NCBI GenBank assembly: GCA_037903355.1
Contig: JBAJFE010000004.1
Location: 4,324,001 to 4,388,000 of the forward strand
Direction: 5' to 3'
DNA: 64,000 nt
Source of the DNA: Trichuris trichiura
Lineage: Eukaryota; Nematoda; Enoplea; Trichinellida; Trichuridae
The notes beneath the pieces were generated by a model. That model worked only from the letters and a program-made list of their open reading frames with translations, was not told the DNA's origin and searched no databases. Numbering within the stretch: the first letter of the stretch is position 1; each line of letters starts with the position of its first letter. Positions 11,164 to 23,497 of this stretch are shown piece by piece. The translations under genes and the position numbers were made by a program.

Positions 11164-14100
11164 ATGAATCGTTCCCAGAGGCCTGAAGTTACTCTTCAAG
11201 GCAGTCCAAAATCCTTTAGTAATGCCGATCGGGAGATATTTGAAGCATGCCGCGACGGCGATATTAGGCGAGTGAAAAAATTGGTCAGCGCTAAAAATGC
11301 AAACATACGCGATTCTATTGGCCGAAAATCGACGCCTCTCCATTTTGCTGCAGGTTAGTAGCCGGAGTCCATTTTCGCTTTGGAATGTACGCTCACTCTT
11401 CGTTTTTTTGTATTGGCACGGCCGTTCCTTCGTTTTAGTAAACTTTCATAATTGCAACATAATCTGCCTTCTCGTAGGCTTTGGTAGGAAAGAGGTGGTT
11501 ACTTACTTGATCTCCGTTGGTGCCACCGTTGGAGCTCGGGACGAAGGTGGACTTGTGCCATTGCACAATGCCTGCTCCTTTGGGCATGCTGCCGTTACTC
11601 GGCTTCTGATCAAGTCCGGAGCCGACCCGAACGCTGTCGACCACTGGGGGTTCAGTCCCTTACATGAGGCTGCATTGAAGGGTAAAGTCGACGTTTGCAT
11701 AGGTAATTTTTTTCAGGGATTTCTGGCGTCTCATAATTTTTCTCTACTACTCAGCTTTGCTGCAAAGCGGCGCCAATCCTAATATACGAAATTTGGATGG
11801 TAAAACTCCTTTCGATCTTGCTGATTCGAACTCAAGAGCTGTTCTCACGGGTAAGTCTAAAGTGTTCGTTCTGCTGAGAAATGGAAGTAAATAAATCATT
11901 GGGACATCACTAGAGTAAAAGCCTTGCTTTTTACCGCTTTGTATATCACAAATAATCTGCCTTTACAAAAGAATGAACGTATAGGCAAAAGCCACGTTTA
12001 AGACAACGCCGGAACGATAAAGGAGTCGTTTTCAGTGCAGTACAATTTCGTCTTTAAGCCAGAGATTTCTACCGGTTACTAAAAGTCCAATTTTCTGTTT
12101 TTAAACTGATTATCCACTTTCCAAAGGAATAAATTTTAATTTCTGTAATTTACCAAAAGCTACAGTAGGTGGTGAAGGTCTAAATAATTTTAGAAACTCT
12201 TCTAAATTATGCAGTTTAACAAATTTAAATTGCATTACATTAAGTAACCGAAATTTGCAGACCAGGGCATAGTTGACGTTGCTTTTTTGAGCTAGAATAA
12301 TCGATTACAGCATTATTCTGTTTTCATGCTGAAATTTGCATAAAGCCTTTGTTTAAACAGCTCGGTACCGCACTACATCTTATGTTCTTTAGATTGCATT
12401 TTCGTGTCAATACTTTCTCTTTTTTTTGATGGATATTGCCTCCTAGGTCCCCCATCGTCATACTGTAAGTTTGCCGGCCGTCCTGTCCGCCCTGTACTCT
12501 AGCCTAAGCCTGAACCTAAGGCCTTGGTTTTGGCTTAGACTTAGATAAAGGCAAAAAAGTGAGCCGGCATGCTCTCCAGTAAAGGCACAACAAATTAAGC
12601 GTATGCTTGCTAGAAAGGAACCTGCATATCTCAAATGGTGGGGCGGTTAAGAGACAAGATCCCAGTTTGTTAGTTTAATATTCAAACGTTTGAATGCGAG
12701 CTACTCTTTTTCGATCAGCCTTGTGTAACCCATTCCTGGCTTCATATTGCGGAAACCTGCTTATCAATCTTCTATGACGAAGGATGCGGTTTCCTATTAA
12801 CGCATCGAATGTCTCTGCTTACTTTCTTTGTTTATTTTCCGTCAAATGCTTAACTGTAGCTTCTTCGGTCCGTAAGTCTTTCATAAGATTTCAAAGTTTT
12901 CCATACGACAGTTAAGGAGTTTATTTAGACATTATTTCGTAGCATGAAATGCGTCAAAATTTCTTAAATTTTTACGCACGTGCGATAACGTTGGTTTTCC
13001 CATTATACTCAGAGTTGCTTAAAATAGAGCAGTACACTGTTATCATTAGATCGTTTGTACTATTCGCCCGCAAAAGTACAGTAATCGCCAGCAGACAGGA
13101 ATGCAGGTACGATATGGGCAAAATGCTGCCTTTCCTGTTTATCTTTACTAGTATGCACGCCGGCTACTCTATTCTATTCCTCTCTAAACCTAAGTCTGAA
13201 GTCAAGGTTTATGTTTCTCTTTAGGCTTAGATGATAGCAGAATAGACTTGCCAGAAATAAAAAGCTAAAGTAGGTCTGTCGACCATGCTCTCCTGCCTTT
13301 TTGTATGCTTAAACTCAAATCGTTAGGACATGAGTATATTTCTGCTTAAGTTAGCTGACATCTTCCAGAAATGTACCTGCTTTTCGGCGTCTGCAAGCGA
13401 TTACTGTATTTCTGGCGTCGAGTCCTGCAAATAACCTTTATCATTACCTCCATTCCGTTGTGTCGAGTACATATTTTCAAAATAGAGTAGACGACGTGCT
13501 GTGTACAGTTTTCTAGCTGCTGTGCGCAATTAATCCTCGATGAGATATAATGGGCGCTTTGCATTTCGTCACTTCCTTTTAAGATATGTTTTTTGTACAA
13601 TTTTTTCGTGAAGTTTTCTTCCGTTTGTAAAAAATGCACTTCAGGTGAATACCGAAAAGACGAGCTTCTAGAAGCCGCTAGAAGTGGTAACGAGGAGCTA
13701 CTGATGTCTCTCCTGACACCGTTGAACGTGAACATTCATGCTGACGATGGCAGAAAGGTATCTACTGTCCATGGAACCTGAAAGCGTTTTGTAAGCGTGC
13801 GCTGCTTCAGTCTACTCCTCTTCATTTGGCAGCAGGCTACAATCGAACGCAGATTGTAAAGTTGCTGTTGCAATATTTCGCCGACGTACATGTGCAAGAT
13901 AAGGGTGGTCTGGTTCCGCTGCACAACGCGTGCTCCTACGGGCATTTGGAAGTTACAGAACTTCTTATCAAGGTAGAAACTTTTACCTTGCGGCTGAAAC
14001 GTGAAATTGCATCTCCCCTAGTATGGCGCCAACGTAAACGCTCTGGACCTTTGGCAGTTTAGCCCCTTGCACGAAGCTGCGAGCAAAGGGCGAGTGGAAG

Positions 14101-17100
14101 TCTGCTCATGTCTTTTAGCCCATGGCGCTGATCCAACGGTGGAAAATTCGAACGGCAAAACAGCCATTGACTTGGCGTCGTCCGTTGAACTTAGACAACT
14201 TTTGCAGAGTACAACTTGGAGCGTTTTTCTTGCCTTTTTTGGACGAATCCACATTTTAGACGAATACGAAGGACATTGCTTGCTTACGGCCTGCCAAAAG
14301 GGTGATTTGGCCAAATTTAAAAGATACCTGTCGGAAAGCACTGTTAACTTCCGAAATCCTTATACGGGAGAAAACGCTTTAGTAGGAGCAATGTTTTGCA
14401 GCTCTTTATTTCGTACAACTAAGTTTGTGTACAGCATATTCTGTGCAATGCTTCTCGCGATGCAGATTTGTTCATGGTGAAGGCCCTAGTTGCTGCGGGT
14501 GTGAACGTAAACGAAAGAAACAAAAACCTATTATCTCCTCTACATATGGCAGCCGATCGTGGTTGTACTGAGTTGATTAATGTTTTGATCGAAAACGGTG
14601 CCAACGTGAGCAAGCAAACGACAAGTGTTTAATCGCCTTTTACCGTTTCGCAATGGAATTTCAGGTTAACCTGCTCGACGGGCTTGGGCAGACTTGCTTG
14701 CACAGATGCACAAAGCGGAACCTATCCGAAGCATGCAAATTGCTTCTGGACAAAGGTGTTGACGCTTCAATTGTCAACTTGCATGGATTCACCGCCGGTC
14801 AGTTGGCAACTGGTTCCACGGCTGAGTTGATAGGTACGCATTTTGTCTACAGCAAAAGCTTGTCGTTATCTCTTCTTTAAACGCCCTTATAGGGAAGTCC
14901 GAGCTTGTATTGGGCTTAAAATTAGCATAAACTTCAGTTTGTCCACTTAATTTTGAATATAAATTACTTTTAATGCGTAAAAAGGTCTAAAGTCGAAGGA
15001 GAACTTAAGCCGGCTCAACGAACTTCTAAAAATATTGTATTTCTGGATATTGGTGGAAGAATGCCATTGAATTCAATTACAAGATTTCAAAGAACTCTCC
15101 CTTATATATAGTCATGTCCGCGGGTTCAGACCAGCTCGCATAACCGTTGGCCAGCTAGGGCTGTTTACGTCAACAGCTCCTGCGTCGTTGCCTCTCCTGA
15201 GCCAATCCTTAGCGGTGGGAGACCTGTGAGTCACTCGTCGAGTTATCTGCTACATAAGGTTTTGGCTTTATTGCAACTGCGCCTCTTTTAGGCGAACATC
15301 CAGCCGTGGTTTCAAAATCTACGCGTAGATCGATTGAACGACAGATGTTGGAGGCAGCGAAGGCGGGCGACCTTCAATCCGTGAAGAGGATACTTAAACT
15401 TTCCACGGACTGCGATTCCATCTTAAACTGCAGAGATGTTGAAGGGCGCAACTTAACACCGTTGCATTTTGCCGCAGGATACAATCGCCTCGAGGTTGTA
15501 AAGTATCTGGTTGAATCTGGCGCCAATTTGCACGCCAGGGACAAGGGTGGCTTGGAGCCATTGCACAACGCTTGCTCATACGGCCACTACGAAGTGACCG
15601 AGCTCCTAATCCAGGTTGCCAACTATCCATGATTATTGCCAAATGAGAAATTCATTTTTTTTCATAAAGAATGGTGCGGATGTGAACGCATGCGACTTGT
15701 GGAAATTCACGCCGTTGCACGAAGCGGCAGCCAATGGAAAATTCGACATTTGTAAGTTGCTTCTTTCCCATGGCGCCGATCGCTCGTTGGTGAACCGAGA
15801 CGGCGAGACAGCGTTGGACTTGGTCAAAGACAGCAACAGCGACATAGCGGATCTTTTGAGAGGTAGTTCGACTTAGCTGGTTTGCATTGCGAACTGCCCA
15901 ACGTTTAAGGAGACGTCGCCATTCTGGAAGCGGCAAAGCGAGGTGAACTGGACAAGTTACGAAAGCTGATAACCGCCGGCAACGTCAACTGCCACGACGC
16001 GAAAGGGCGCAACTCAACGCCTCTTCATCTAGCCGGCAAGTCTTTTTTGTTGTTGCGAGCTTCCATTATCCATCGAACCGCTTCCTTTAGCCGGATATAA
16101 CAACTACGAAGTAGCAGAGTTTTTGATTCAAAAAGGGGCCGATGTGAATGCCAAAGATCGCGGTGGTTTAATTCCATTGCACAACGCTGCCTCCTATGGA
16201 GTAAGCTTGAACTTTTGTTTATTTGTTTTTTTTTGTGACGATTTTTTAGCATTTCGAAATTGGTCAACTTCTCATACAGCACGGCGCGCTGGCAAATGCT
16301 CAAGACTTGTGGGGATTCACTCCGCTGCACGAGGCTTCCCAGAAAGGTCGTTTTCAGTTGGTCTCCTTCCTGGTAGGCGTTTGAAAAATGTTGAAGTTTA
16401 ACGGAGTGAACAGGAAGTCTGCGTCTAGTTGAGCCACGGTGCTGATCCAACCATCCGAAATCATGACAACCAAATACCTCTCGACTTGGCCACTGCCGAA
16501 GATGTTCGCATATTGCTCCAAGACGCAATGCCAACCACCTATCGTACTGGTAGCTCCCCTGTAGCGAATTCAAAAGAGGAAGGCGAGCATGACTTTGGAA
16601 TGCCGAATTCCAACAGGTTAACCGCCGTTAAGCTGCGGCTTTTTTTGGCGTCTGAAGTTACACTTTTTTTTTGTTTAGTTCCCCAAAAAGACCAAGTTGC
16701 AACAGCGCACCCGCGGTTCGTGATAGGCAATGTTCGCCACCCGAAGTTTATATGCAAATTTTTAGTTAAAAAATTGTCCCAGAAATTGGTTGCACCAAGA
16801 GCGCGACAAGCCTTTGGCTGAAATGGATGTATCGCTGTTTTTGAAGAGCATAGATTTGGAGTGTTTGCAGCCGCTGTTAATGCAGGAGCAGGTTTTGTTC
16901 GTAATGCTGAACTTTCTTGTTATCACCCTACTGCATTGCAGATTACCATGGATGTTTTGGTTGAAATGTCGCAGGAGGATCTAATCGCCATTGGTTTAAC
17001 GTCTTACGGTGTTCGGCATCGCCTAATGCGAAGTATAGAAAAGCTGACCATTGGACAGCCAGGTTGGTCGATGGGCGCTTTCCGAATTTGGGTAATGCTT

Positions 17101-19676
17101 TGTCTTTAGTCGGCTGCACAATGCCCGGATTTCCACCGTGTTCATCCGGTTTCGTCGGTACGATGCTTGTGCCGCTTGCAAAAGACCACATTGAATTCAT
17201 GGCGGTGGAAGACGAAGTAATTATTGATTTTTTTAAAAATAAAAATCCTGTAAACAGCCTGCGGCACGTTTGTATTGTAGATGCAAAGTACCATTGTTCA
17301 ACATCAGAGCGCCGTGTGCGCGGGAGGTTTATTCGACAAGTACAACGTCGTGAAGGTAGGCGCCCCTAGTAAACCATTCCCCTCGATTGACTGGCATTAA
17401 AATTTGAAGGTTGACAAAGTATTCAACCGTCGCCTATGGGAAAGGTACATCCGCAGAAGAGACGACGTTGCAGAGGAGAATAGCGGGCAGCATAATGAAA
17501 AGTTGCTCTTTCATGGTTCTCCGTTCGTTCACGCCATAGTGCAAAAGGGATTCGACGAGAGGCATGCGTACATTGGCGGCATGTTTGGCGCAGGTAATTA
17601 AGTTTTAAATTTTGACGAGCGTCTTTCAGATTTCAAGTAGGCTTGGCGCTCGTGCAAAGTCTTTGTTCGCGTGACGTTTACCGCTAAAAAAAAATTTCAG
17701 CAGGCTTAAAAATATTTCTCATCCTACTGTCAATTTATTACGCGCAGGTTCGTCATACAGTTTAAAAAGTTAATGAGTTCAACTTCGCACATTTAGTCGC
17801 CTGTATCAGTCTTTTACGTTGATCACCGCAGAGTAGAGACAGTAATAAGTTTCGGTGCTATCTAGTACATAACGGGTGTCTTCTTCTATTTGCCGGCAAT
17901 CAATACGGTAATCCCGACAGTAGTCAGGTTCGTTCTGCTCGTAAACAGCAGTACGAAAAACAACACCGATAATTCATTTTCGCGCGTAATGTCTGAAAAA
18001 TGCGCCCCTGCTTTCTCTTAAGCATGCGGCTTTCCTGTTCTGACCTTAGTTAAGCCTAAGCCAAAGTGTAAGCCTTATGTTTAGACTTAGGTAAGGGCAG
18101 AAAAAGATGGCCGGGAAAGGTCGTAATACGAAGATGATCAGTATTATTTGTCTTGGAGTGTTTATGAAAGGAACAAACCTGATTTTTTTCATGATACTGT
18201 ATAGTTTGTGGGCAAATAGAGCAGAGGACTAGAAATATCTATTTTATTACTGTAATAATCGGCTAACAAAGAACAGTTACTTCTGTACTAAATAATAACG
18301 AAATTAGATGAAAACGCGAAAAATGCCGCGTTTTCAATGTGCAGATAAGTTTGAGGCAGCTTTCTTGCATTTTCTTTAAGTTCAACGCCAAAAGGTGGCC
18401 TATGCGTCTAAAAACGTGCTTTGGCTTTCTATGGAAAACTCACAGAAATATCGGCTTGCGCAGAGCTTCGAAACGTCAACGTCAGAATTGCAGCACGTAA
18501 AAAGGCTTTGCTTTGCATCTTGCAAATTAAGTATTTCTGTGCTGAAATATTGACAGTTATTTCCACGTTCTCTACCCTTAATAACATGCTGTTGAATTAT
18601 TGCAAGTACAGCCCAAAGTCAGATGTATATCAACTGCCGATCATGAACGAGTTGTGTTGACCTTAAGGGTAGTCATAATGTAATGATGAGGGAATGTAAG
18701 CGCGAACACCGGTTTTTCGCCGCAGCGAATTGTATAGTTTGCTGACGGCTAGACAACGTCATCCGCCTGGTTCGGCTACGATTGCTGTATCCTATTCGAG
18801 TCGGTTGACATTTGGACGCGAGTCTAAGTCGACTTTCATCGAAGCGGGTCAGTCCTCTGCAAGTACTGAGGTCGGAAGGACATGTACCTTAGCTATTGCT
18901 TGACCGAAGGATAAAAGAATGAGAAAGAGAAACGGACGATTGCTTTTTTTAAACCTAAAGGTATAATGACGACGAAAAGTCCTGGACCTGTGAGCGTGTG
19001 AAGAAAAGAGTAGTTCTGCGATTGGATGTCTATTTTTTAAAAATGATACCTTTTGTTTGAATTATGAAGATTTTTCTTGGCCATTGCCGTTTTGAATGAC
19101 GCTATTGCGCGTAACATTATGAAAACTAATGATTTTTTAACGTGTTGCCTTTAAAGTACTCATTTGCATAAAAATCGATTTGATGTAACACATTTTTTTA
19201 GGTATCTACTTCGCTGAACACTCGAGCAAGAGCAATCAGTATGTTCACGGCATTGGCGGCGGAACGGGGTGTCTTGCTCACAAGGACAAATCTTGTTACG
19301 TGTGCCTTAGGTAGTTATCAGCACAAGGTTCGTCTTATTAACTTTCTTCATGCCGTATGCTTTGCAGGTATCTTCTACTGTGTCGCGTTACTCTGGGCAA
19401 ATCTTTCGTCCATTCCGCTTCGATGAAGTTGGCACACGCACCTCCGGGCCATCATTCGATCTTGGGCCGTCCTTCAAGCGCTGGACTGGCATATCCGGAA
19501 TACGTGATCTACCGCGGGGAGCAGGCAAACTTCTTTCCTTACGGTGTAGCGAATTTTGAATTAATGATTTGCAGGCGTATCCTGAATACTTGGTTACTTA
19601 CCAGATCATTAAACCGGAGAAGGACAAGACCGCGGATGCTTCAAGCAGCGTTGACGATTTGACCGTTTGCCCTTGA
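11164..19676 (+). CDS. TNKS: Tankyrase (poly-ADP-ribosyltransferase), complete, 24 exons
   Basis: Tankyrases PARylate partners in telomere, Wnt/axin and spindle biology. ATG 11164 is the only in-frame start after a TGA at 11146. The exons are 11164-11353, 11478-11702, 11755-11850, 13645-13757, 13811-13972, 14022-14208, 14260-14381, 14435-14605, 14665-14833, 15292-15614, 15670-15862, 15910-16035, 16091-16200, 16250-16372, 16429-16616, 16679-16715, 16766-16891, 16942-17062, 17110-17216, 17281-17355, 17410-17593, 19202-19310, 19368-19524 and 19575-19676. They total 3516 nt (1171 aa), close to human TNKS2. The order is ankyrin clusters (residues about 30-820), a SAM domain (about 855-925) and a C-terminal PARP domain. 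The catalytic His (LFHGSPF), Tyr (GIYFA) and Glu (AYPEYL) are present, as is the C-x2-H-x4-C-x2-C zinc site. There is no His/Pro/Ser-rich N-terminus. Introns at 16036 and 19525 need GC donors. The exon 16/17 boundary has an alternative. Confidence 0.95.
12457..12650 (+). mobile_element. Dispersed palindromic-core element, copy 1 (tankyrase intron 3)
   Basis: It begins with GTCATACTGTAAGTTTGCCGG, runs through a self-complementary core of CCTAAG-type and GGCTTAG-type runs, and ends near GGAACCTGCATATCTCA. It is non-coding and shares this order of blocks with seven other sites in the window. It is best viewed as a MITE-like non-autonomous element; its class is unknown. Confidence 0.65.
13110..13275 (+). 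mobile_element. Dispersed palindromic-core element, copy 2 (diverged)
   Basis: This is a more decayed copy in the same tankyrase intron. The core AAACCTAAGTCTGAAG and the complementary TTTAGGCTTAGATGA are recognisable, flanked by a CCGGC block and a CAGAATAG block. The ends are unclear. Confidence 0.5.
18000..18125 (+). mobile_element. Dispersed palindromic-core element, copy 3 (tankyrase intron 21)
   Basis: It contains TTCCTGTTCTG, the core AAGCCTAAGCCAAAGTG and TTTAGACTTAGG, then GGGCAGAAAAAGATGGCCGGG. The left and right end blocks of the full element are missing or eroded. Confidence 0.6.
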
Positions 19677-19878
19677 AAATTGTTTTATTGCCTACTTGCC
19701 GCACTCGTTCGATTTTTGAACGGCCATACGTCGAAATTTTGCCAAGCAAAACGATTAGAGACAGACTGCTTTTGTTTTTCTTCTCCCTTCGTCAACTGCG
19801 TCATATTTTATTAATCGCGTAATCGCTATGAAATGGTCAACCAGGTAAGTGTGTATTTTTAGATTTGAATTGTTTACG

Positions 19879-22616
19879 ATGCCCGCAGGAGAAAGCGACT
19901 ACCCAACCGTTGTGGAAAGTGATAATTCGAGCAGCACGGGAAGCGACGAAGATGTAACCAAAGCTGAATAAGTCTGCCTGTCCACTTGCTATAATTCTCT
20001 AATTGCTTAGGATAATACAGTGATGATTGATTTTATTGGTCTGCATCCGAGCGAAGAAGATAGGGATGAAATATGCCAATTCCTTGGGGTGGTAAGGACA
20101 ATCCCTGGCCTGAGTGTTGAAATGTTCTATTGAATGTTTTTTGCCAAAATATATGTGTTGATCAACGAAGCTCATCAACATCCCATTTAGCTTCTTAGAT
20201 GCTTTTATCCCTTTCCGCACTTACTGGTTTTTTTGCCAAACATGTACTAACGACGAATTTTTTTAAAGCTATTTCCCGCTAGCAAAGTCGACCTGTTCCA
20301 GTTGGCTATGGAAATAGCAAAGACTAGCAATGTTGGAGCAGTTTTCAAGATTGAGCCAGGTGAGGAGGAAGACGAAAAAATGGAAGACCCCTTGGAAGCT
20401 TTTCCTGACAACTGTATATTCGGCGTGGTTTCCGCATTTCAACTGACGCGTTCGGCATGTTTTGAAATTTTTCTCTTAAATCAAATCATTTGTCAGTAGT
20501 TATTTTTTTTCAGAAACCAAGTGCGTCTCAGGTAGTCGACTTCTTAATCGCCAAGTGCAACAGTTCGAAAGCATCTGGTTCTACGAAGAAGTCATGCATT
20601 GGTCTTTTGAAGTCTTGCGATAAGTTGGTCTTTCTAGTAAATGAGCGTCTCCCGACACTGCCGGCAAAAATTGCAGCGTTGGCATTGAACGCTCTTTTGT
20701 AAATATTCGGCCGTTCCATTTGTGCTTTAATAATTATTGAATTCAGGAGGGACTTGGCTATTTTTGAGTTTGATTACATAGTGACGGTGACAAGGCTTGT
20801 GCGGACTGAAGTGAAGAGTCGGACAAAACGTACCGGGAATGGAAGTTGTGCAACCAGTAACGACGAGTCGTACATCCTTCCTGAAGAACGCCAATTCGAT
20901 TTGGTATGTCTCTTCCTGTCATCATGGAAGAACAGCTTCCTTGGCGTAGCTAGAATATTTTCCGTTTTGGTAATTAGGCTGATAACGAGAAAAGTATTTT
21001 GAATCGTTAAGCTTTCTCACTGTGTAAACCCAAAAATTTTATGATCTCTCAAAATGTAACACAGCATCATTAACGTGCTGTTACGTGTATACTACAAGGA
21101 ACGGATGAAATGCCGGCATATATGGTTTTTAGGCAACATATGAAGCGTCTGTTATTTTAGTATACCGTATGCGTCGGCTTCGCATTGCGTACAATGCCTA
21201 GGCGTTATATATACAGAAGGACAAATAATATTTAGGCAAGGTGTAAATCGCATCTTGGTAGTCGTGACTTTTAAGGTCTTGTCACCCGCTGCTTCACAAA
21301 CCTATGGTAGCGCCACCTACGTGACAAGACGCGCTGTTTTCTCGCTACGTTATGTATATGCAATCCTTATATTTTCGCTTAGATTTACGCCACGGTACAG
21401 CAAGATAGCCCGCAAAGCTCTACGATCAAAGCAATCAACATTTCTCGCGCGCCTTTTCAGATGTCCTGTTCCGCCCTAGCCTAAGCCTAAGCCACAATAT
21501 AGGAACAGTCCAGCCGGCAAAGTAGCGAAAAAGGCGACTTGTTTTGTCATAGCTGAAAAGGCTGTAATTAATGCTTTACCGTTTTGTCATTAGGCTGTGT
21601 GCAGAACGCCTAAGAAATATGCGAAGTATTAAGTGTTTCATATGTTAACCGGCCTAAACGTTTTCGGCATTCCATAGATTGCCTGTATCATGTATATAAG
21701 TGATATAGGCAGGAAGCGTGAGTTTAACCTTAGGAATGTAACTTCATGTGGGCTGAAAGCCAAAGCAGAAACAGTGATAATGAAAATATCATCAAAATAG
21801 TACAAGCTGACAAGTGCATAAATGAATTAAAGTGGATGGAATATGATAATGGCAATTTTGTCAAGCTAAGTAAGTAAGCATGAAGCAATAAAATAAAAAC
21901 ATGACTAATGTTTGAAGACGAAACTCTTCTTAATGGGTCCTTAGGTTTTCATTGTAAAATATTTTATTATACAGTTCCCCGTTCGCCATTGAATTTCACG
22001 GTTGGGTTTTTTAAATTCAATGATGAACGAGGAAATCGTATAATAAAATATTTTACTATAACTTATGTGTGAACAATAAAATTAAGTGCTAACTTAGAAC
22101 ATTGTAATAGCGCTTCGAGTTTTTACTCATTTCATGTTCAGCTGAAAGCAGGTAAATTTGTGTCTCACAGATTGCTGACGAAGATACAAAAGGCTTATCA
22201 TTTTGTTTTGGGACCTTACTCGCTTTCCGCTGAAGTAAGAGATGACAGAGCTTGCGAAAGGTTCACATATTCCTTGCTAATACTGTAGAAAAATAATAAT
22301 GAAATTCGGAGCAGCTGTTTAAAATGTTAATACTTTGCATTAACCTTACCGTGGGGCTGCTATCTCTTCCTTTTGTTTGTGTTTATGATATATTTTCTTA
22401 TCTTCTTCGTGCCTACCTAAGTAAGCGCTTAATTTTTTTCAGCATTCAGAATTGTGCTTTGAATATAATCTCGACGGAGGTTCGGAAGGTGAGAGAGCCG
22501 TCAAAACAGAAGAAGGCAAAATGTTCAATCGTGTGGTCCTAATGGAAAGAAATGAATTCGTAGCCGCCGTGAATGAAATAGTCCAACAGTACACGCCCGA
22601 TAACTCAGGATGTTAG
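19879..22616 (+). CDS. BCCIP: BCCIP homologue (BRCA2/CDKN1A-interacting protein family), 6 exons
   Basis: BCCIP proteins are conserved nuclear proteins linked to cell-cycle control, homologous recombination and large-subunit ribosome biogenesis. The exons are 19879-19953, 20011-20091, 20269-20454, 20514-20698, 20747-20903 and 22443-22616 (285 aa; human about 314). An acidic Ser-rich N-terminus (SSSTGSDED) leads into IDFIGLHPSEED and LFPASKVDLFQLAMEIA, then IFGVVSAFQLT, VFLVNERLPTLPAKIA and YILPEERQF. The last exon holds FNRVVLMERNEF and the stop. Each segment aligns in order with the vertebrate protein. The start is the ATG nearest the acidic segment, 202 nt after the tankyrase stop, so co-transcription is possible. 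Intron 5 (1.5 kb) carries a repeat copy and a hairpin. The exon 3/4 junction is ambiguous: a GC donor at 20455, or GT at 20449 with an acceptor ending about 20496. Confidence 0.88.
21455..21535 (+). mobile_element. Dispersed palindromic-core element, copy 4 (BCCIP intron 5)
   Basis: This is a short copy with TGTCCTGTTCCGCCC, the CCTAAGCCTAAGCC core and a GGAACAG/CCAGCCGGC block. The second half of the core palindrome is mostly lost. Confidence 0.55.
21953..22055. repeat. Inverted repeat (hairpin) with about 43-nt arms
   Basis: The left arm 21953-21996 is complementary to the right arm 22013-22055 around a 16-nt spacer. There are only a few mismatches; the outer TATAATAAAATATTTTA part is perfect. 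It lies in BCCIP intron 5 and is non-coding. Confidence 0.8.
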
Positions 22617-22955
22617 CTTTGGGGCTTATCTAACCGTTGCCCCTCTATCCGTTGGCGGTACGTAAATTCGGCTACAAAATAAAAGTAGTACTGGAGTCGT
22701 ACTGGTTAATATTTCGTTCAATGAAACTCATAGGCGAGCTAATATTTTACACTTTTTTTTTCAAATACTCATTTTTCCGACAAGCTAAAACAATGAAAAT
22801 CTTTAGCGCTTAAATGATATGATAGCGTGTAGATGGTTGCACCAAATTTGGTTATTGTTGGTTTTAATTTTCAAGCTGTCGTTACGCAAAACTTGATAGG
22901 CTGCAAAATCGCTTTATTCAGCGTTTCATGGGGGCTAAACTTGAATGCAACGTTT

Positions 22956-23497
22956 TCAATAGTAATAAGGTGCCAACATTGTTTCAACTAAAGAGCCTTT
23001 GATCATTTTATGAGACGCTTCGCGAACCGGCATACAGGCGACCGAAATTTTTTCTATAGCGTAACGGTAACGAGTACAGGTGGCATCGAAGCGCAGAACT
23101 CTCAAGCTGTAAGTGACATGTTCACATTCGAAGGAAAGAGTTTTGGGAAGAAGGGCGCGGTCGCATGCGCACGTTGCCTGCGGCAGAATGGACGGAATGC
23201 GTAGCGGGTCGTAGTTCATTTTCCAATACCACGGGCAGATAGACCTGTCGCTGAGGTAAACTTCGTGGCCACTGGTAGTTACCTCCGTGGGGCAGTCACG
23301 ATTTCCATGCAGCAGAGCTCCGTTGCAAAGGTGACCTTCGGTAAGGTACCTGAGCGCCACATTGTCCGGTTCCAGCAGTTGGGTTGGCTGACTACTGTTG
23401 CGACTGAGCATCCAGTGGAACAGTCGTTCCATATGTGCAAGCGTGCTTGGACATTGCTTCGCGTAGGAATCACAAAAGGGAAGTTCAGTCTGGCGAT
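22956..23497 (-). CDS. IL-17-family cytokine-like protein (5' exon not identified)
   Basis: Interleukin-17 proteins are secreted cystine-knot dimers; nematodes have neuromodulatory IL-17s. The exon begins after CAG at 23498 and runs to TGA at 22956. From the in-frame ATG at 23432 (158 aa), residues 66-90 contain CPWYWKMNYDPLRIPSILPQ followed by ATCAC. This matches the IL-17 pattern W-x-Y-x3-D-x2-R-x-P-x2-I and the A-x-C-x-C motif. Later cysteines (about 103, 119, 133) follow in beta-strand contexts, with SVACMPV in the place of the last knot cysteine. Residues upstream of the ATG are also open in frame and contain two more cysteines. The signal peptide therefore probably lies on an upstream exon, which I could not place. 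Upstream of the motif the protein is unlike vertebrate IL-17s. Confidence 0.75.

Noticed and set aside
15374..15936. Several minus-strand frames across the tankyrase ankyrin exons
   Set aside because: Shadows of the conserved plus-strand coding exons.
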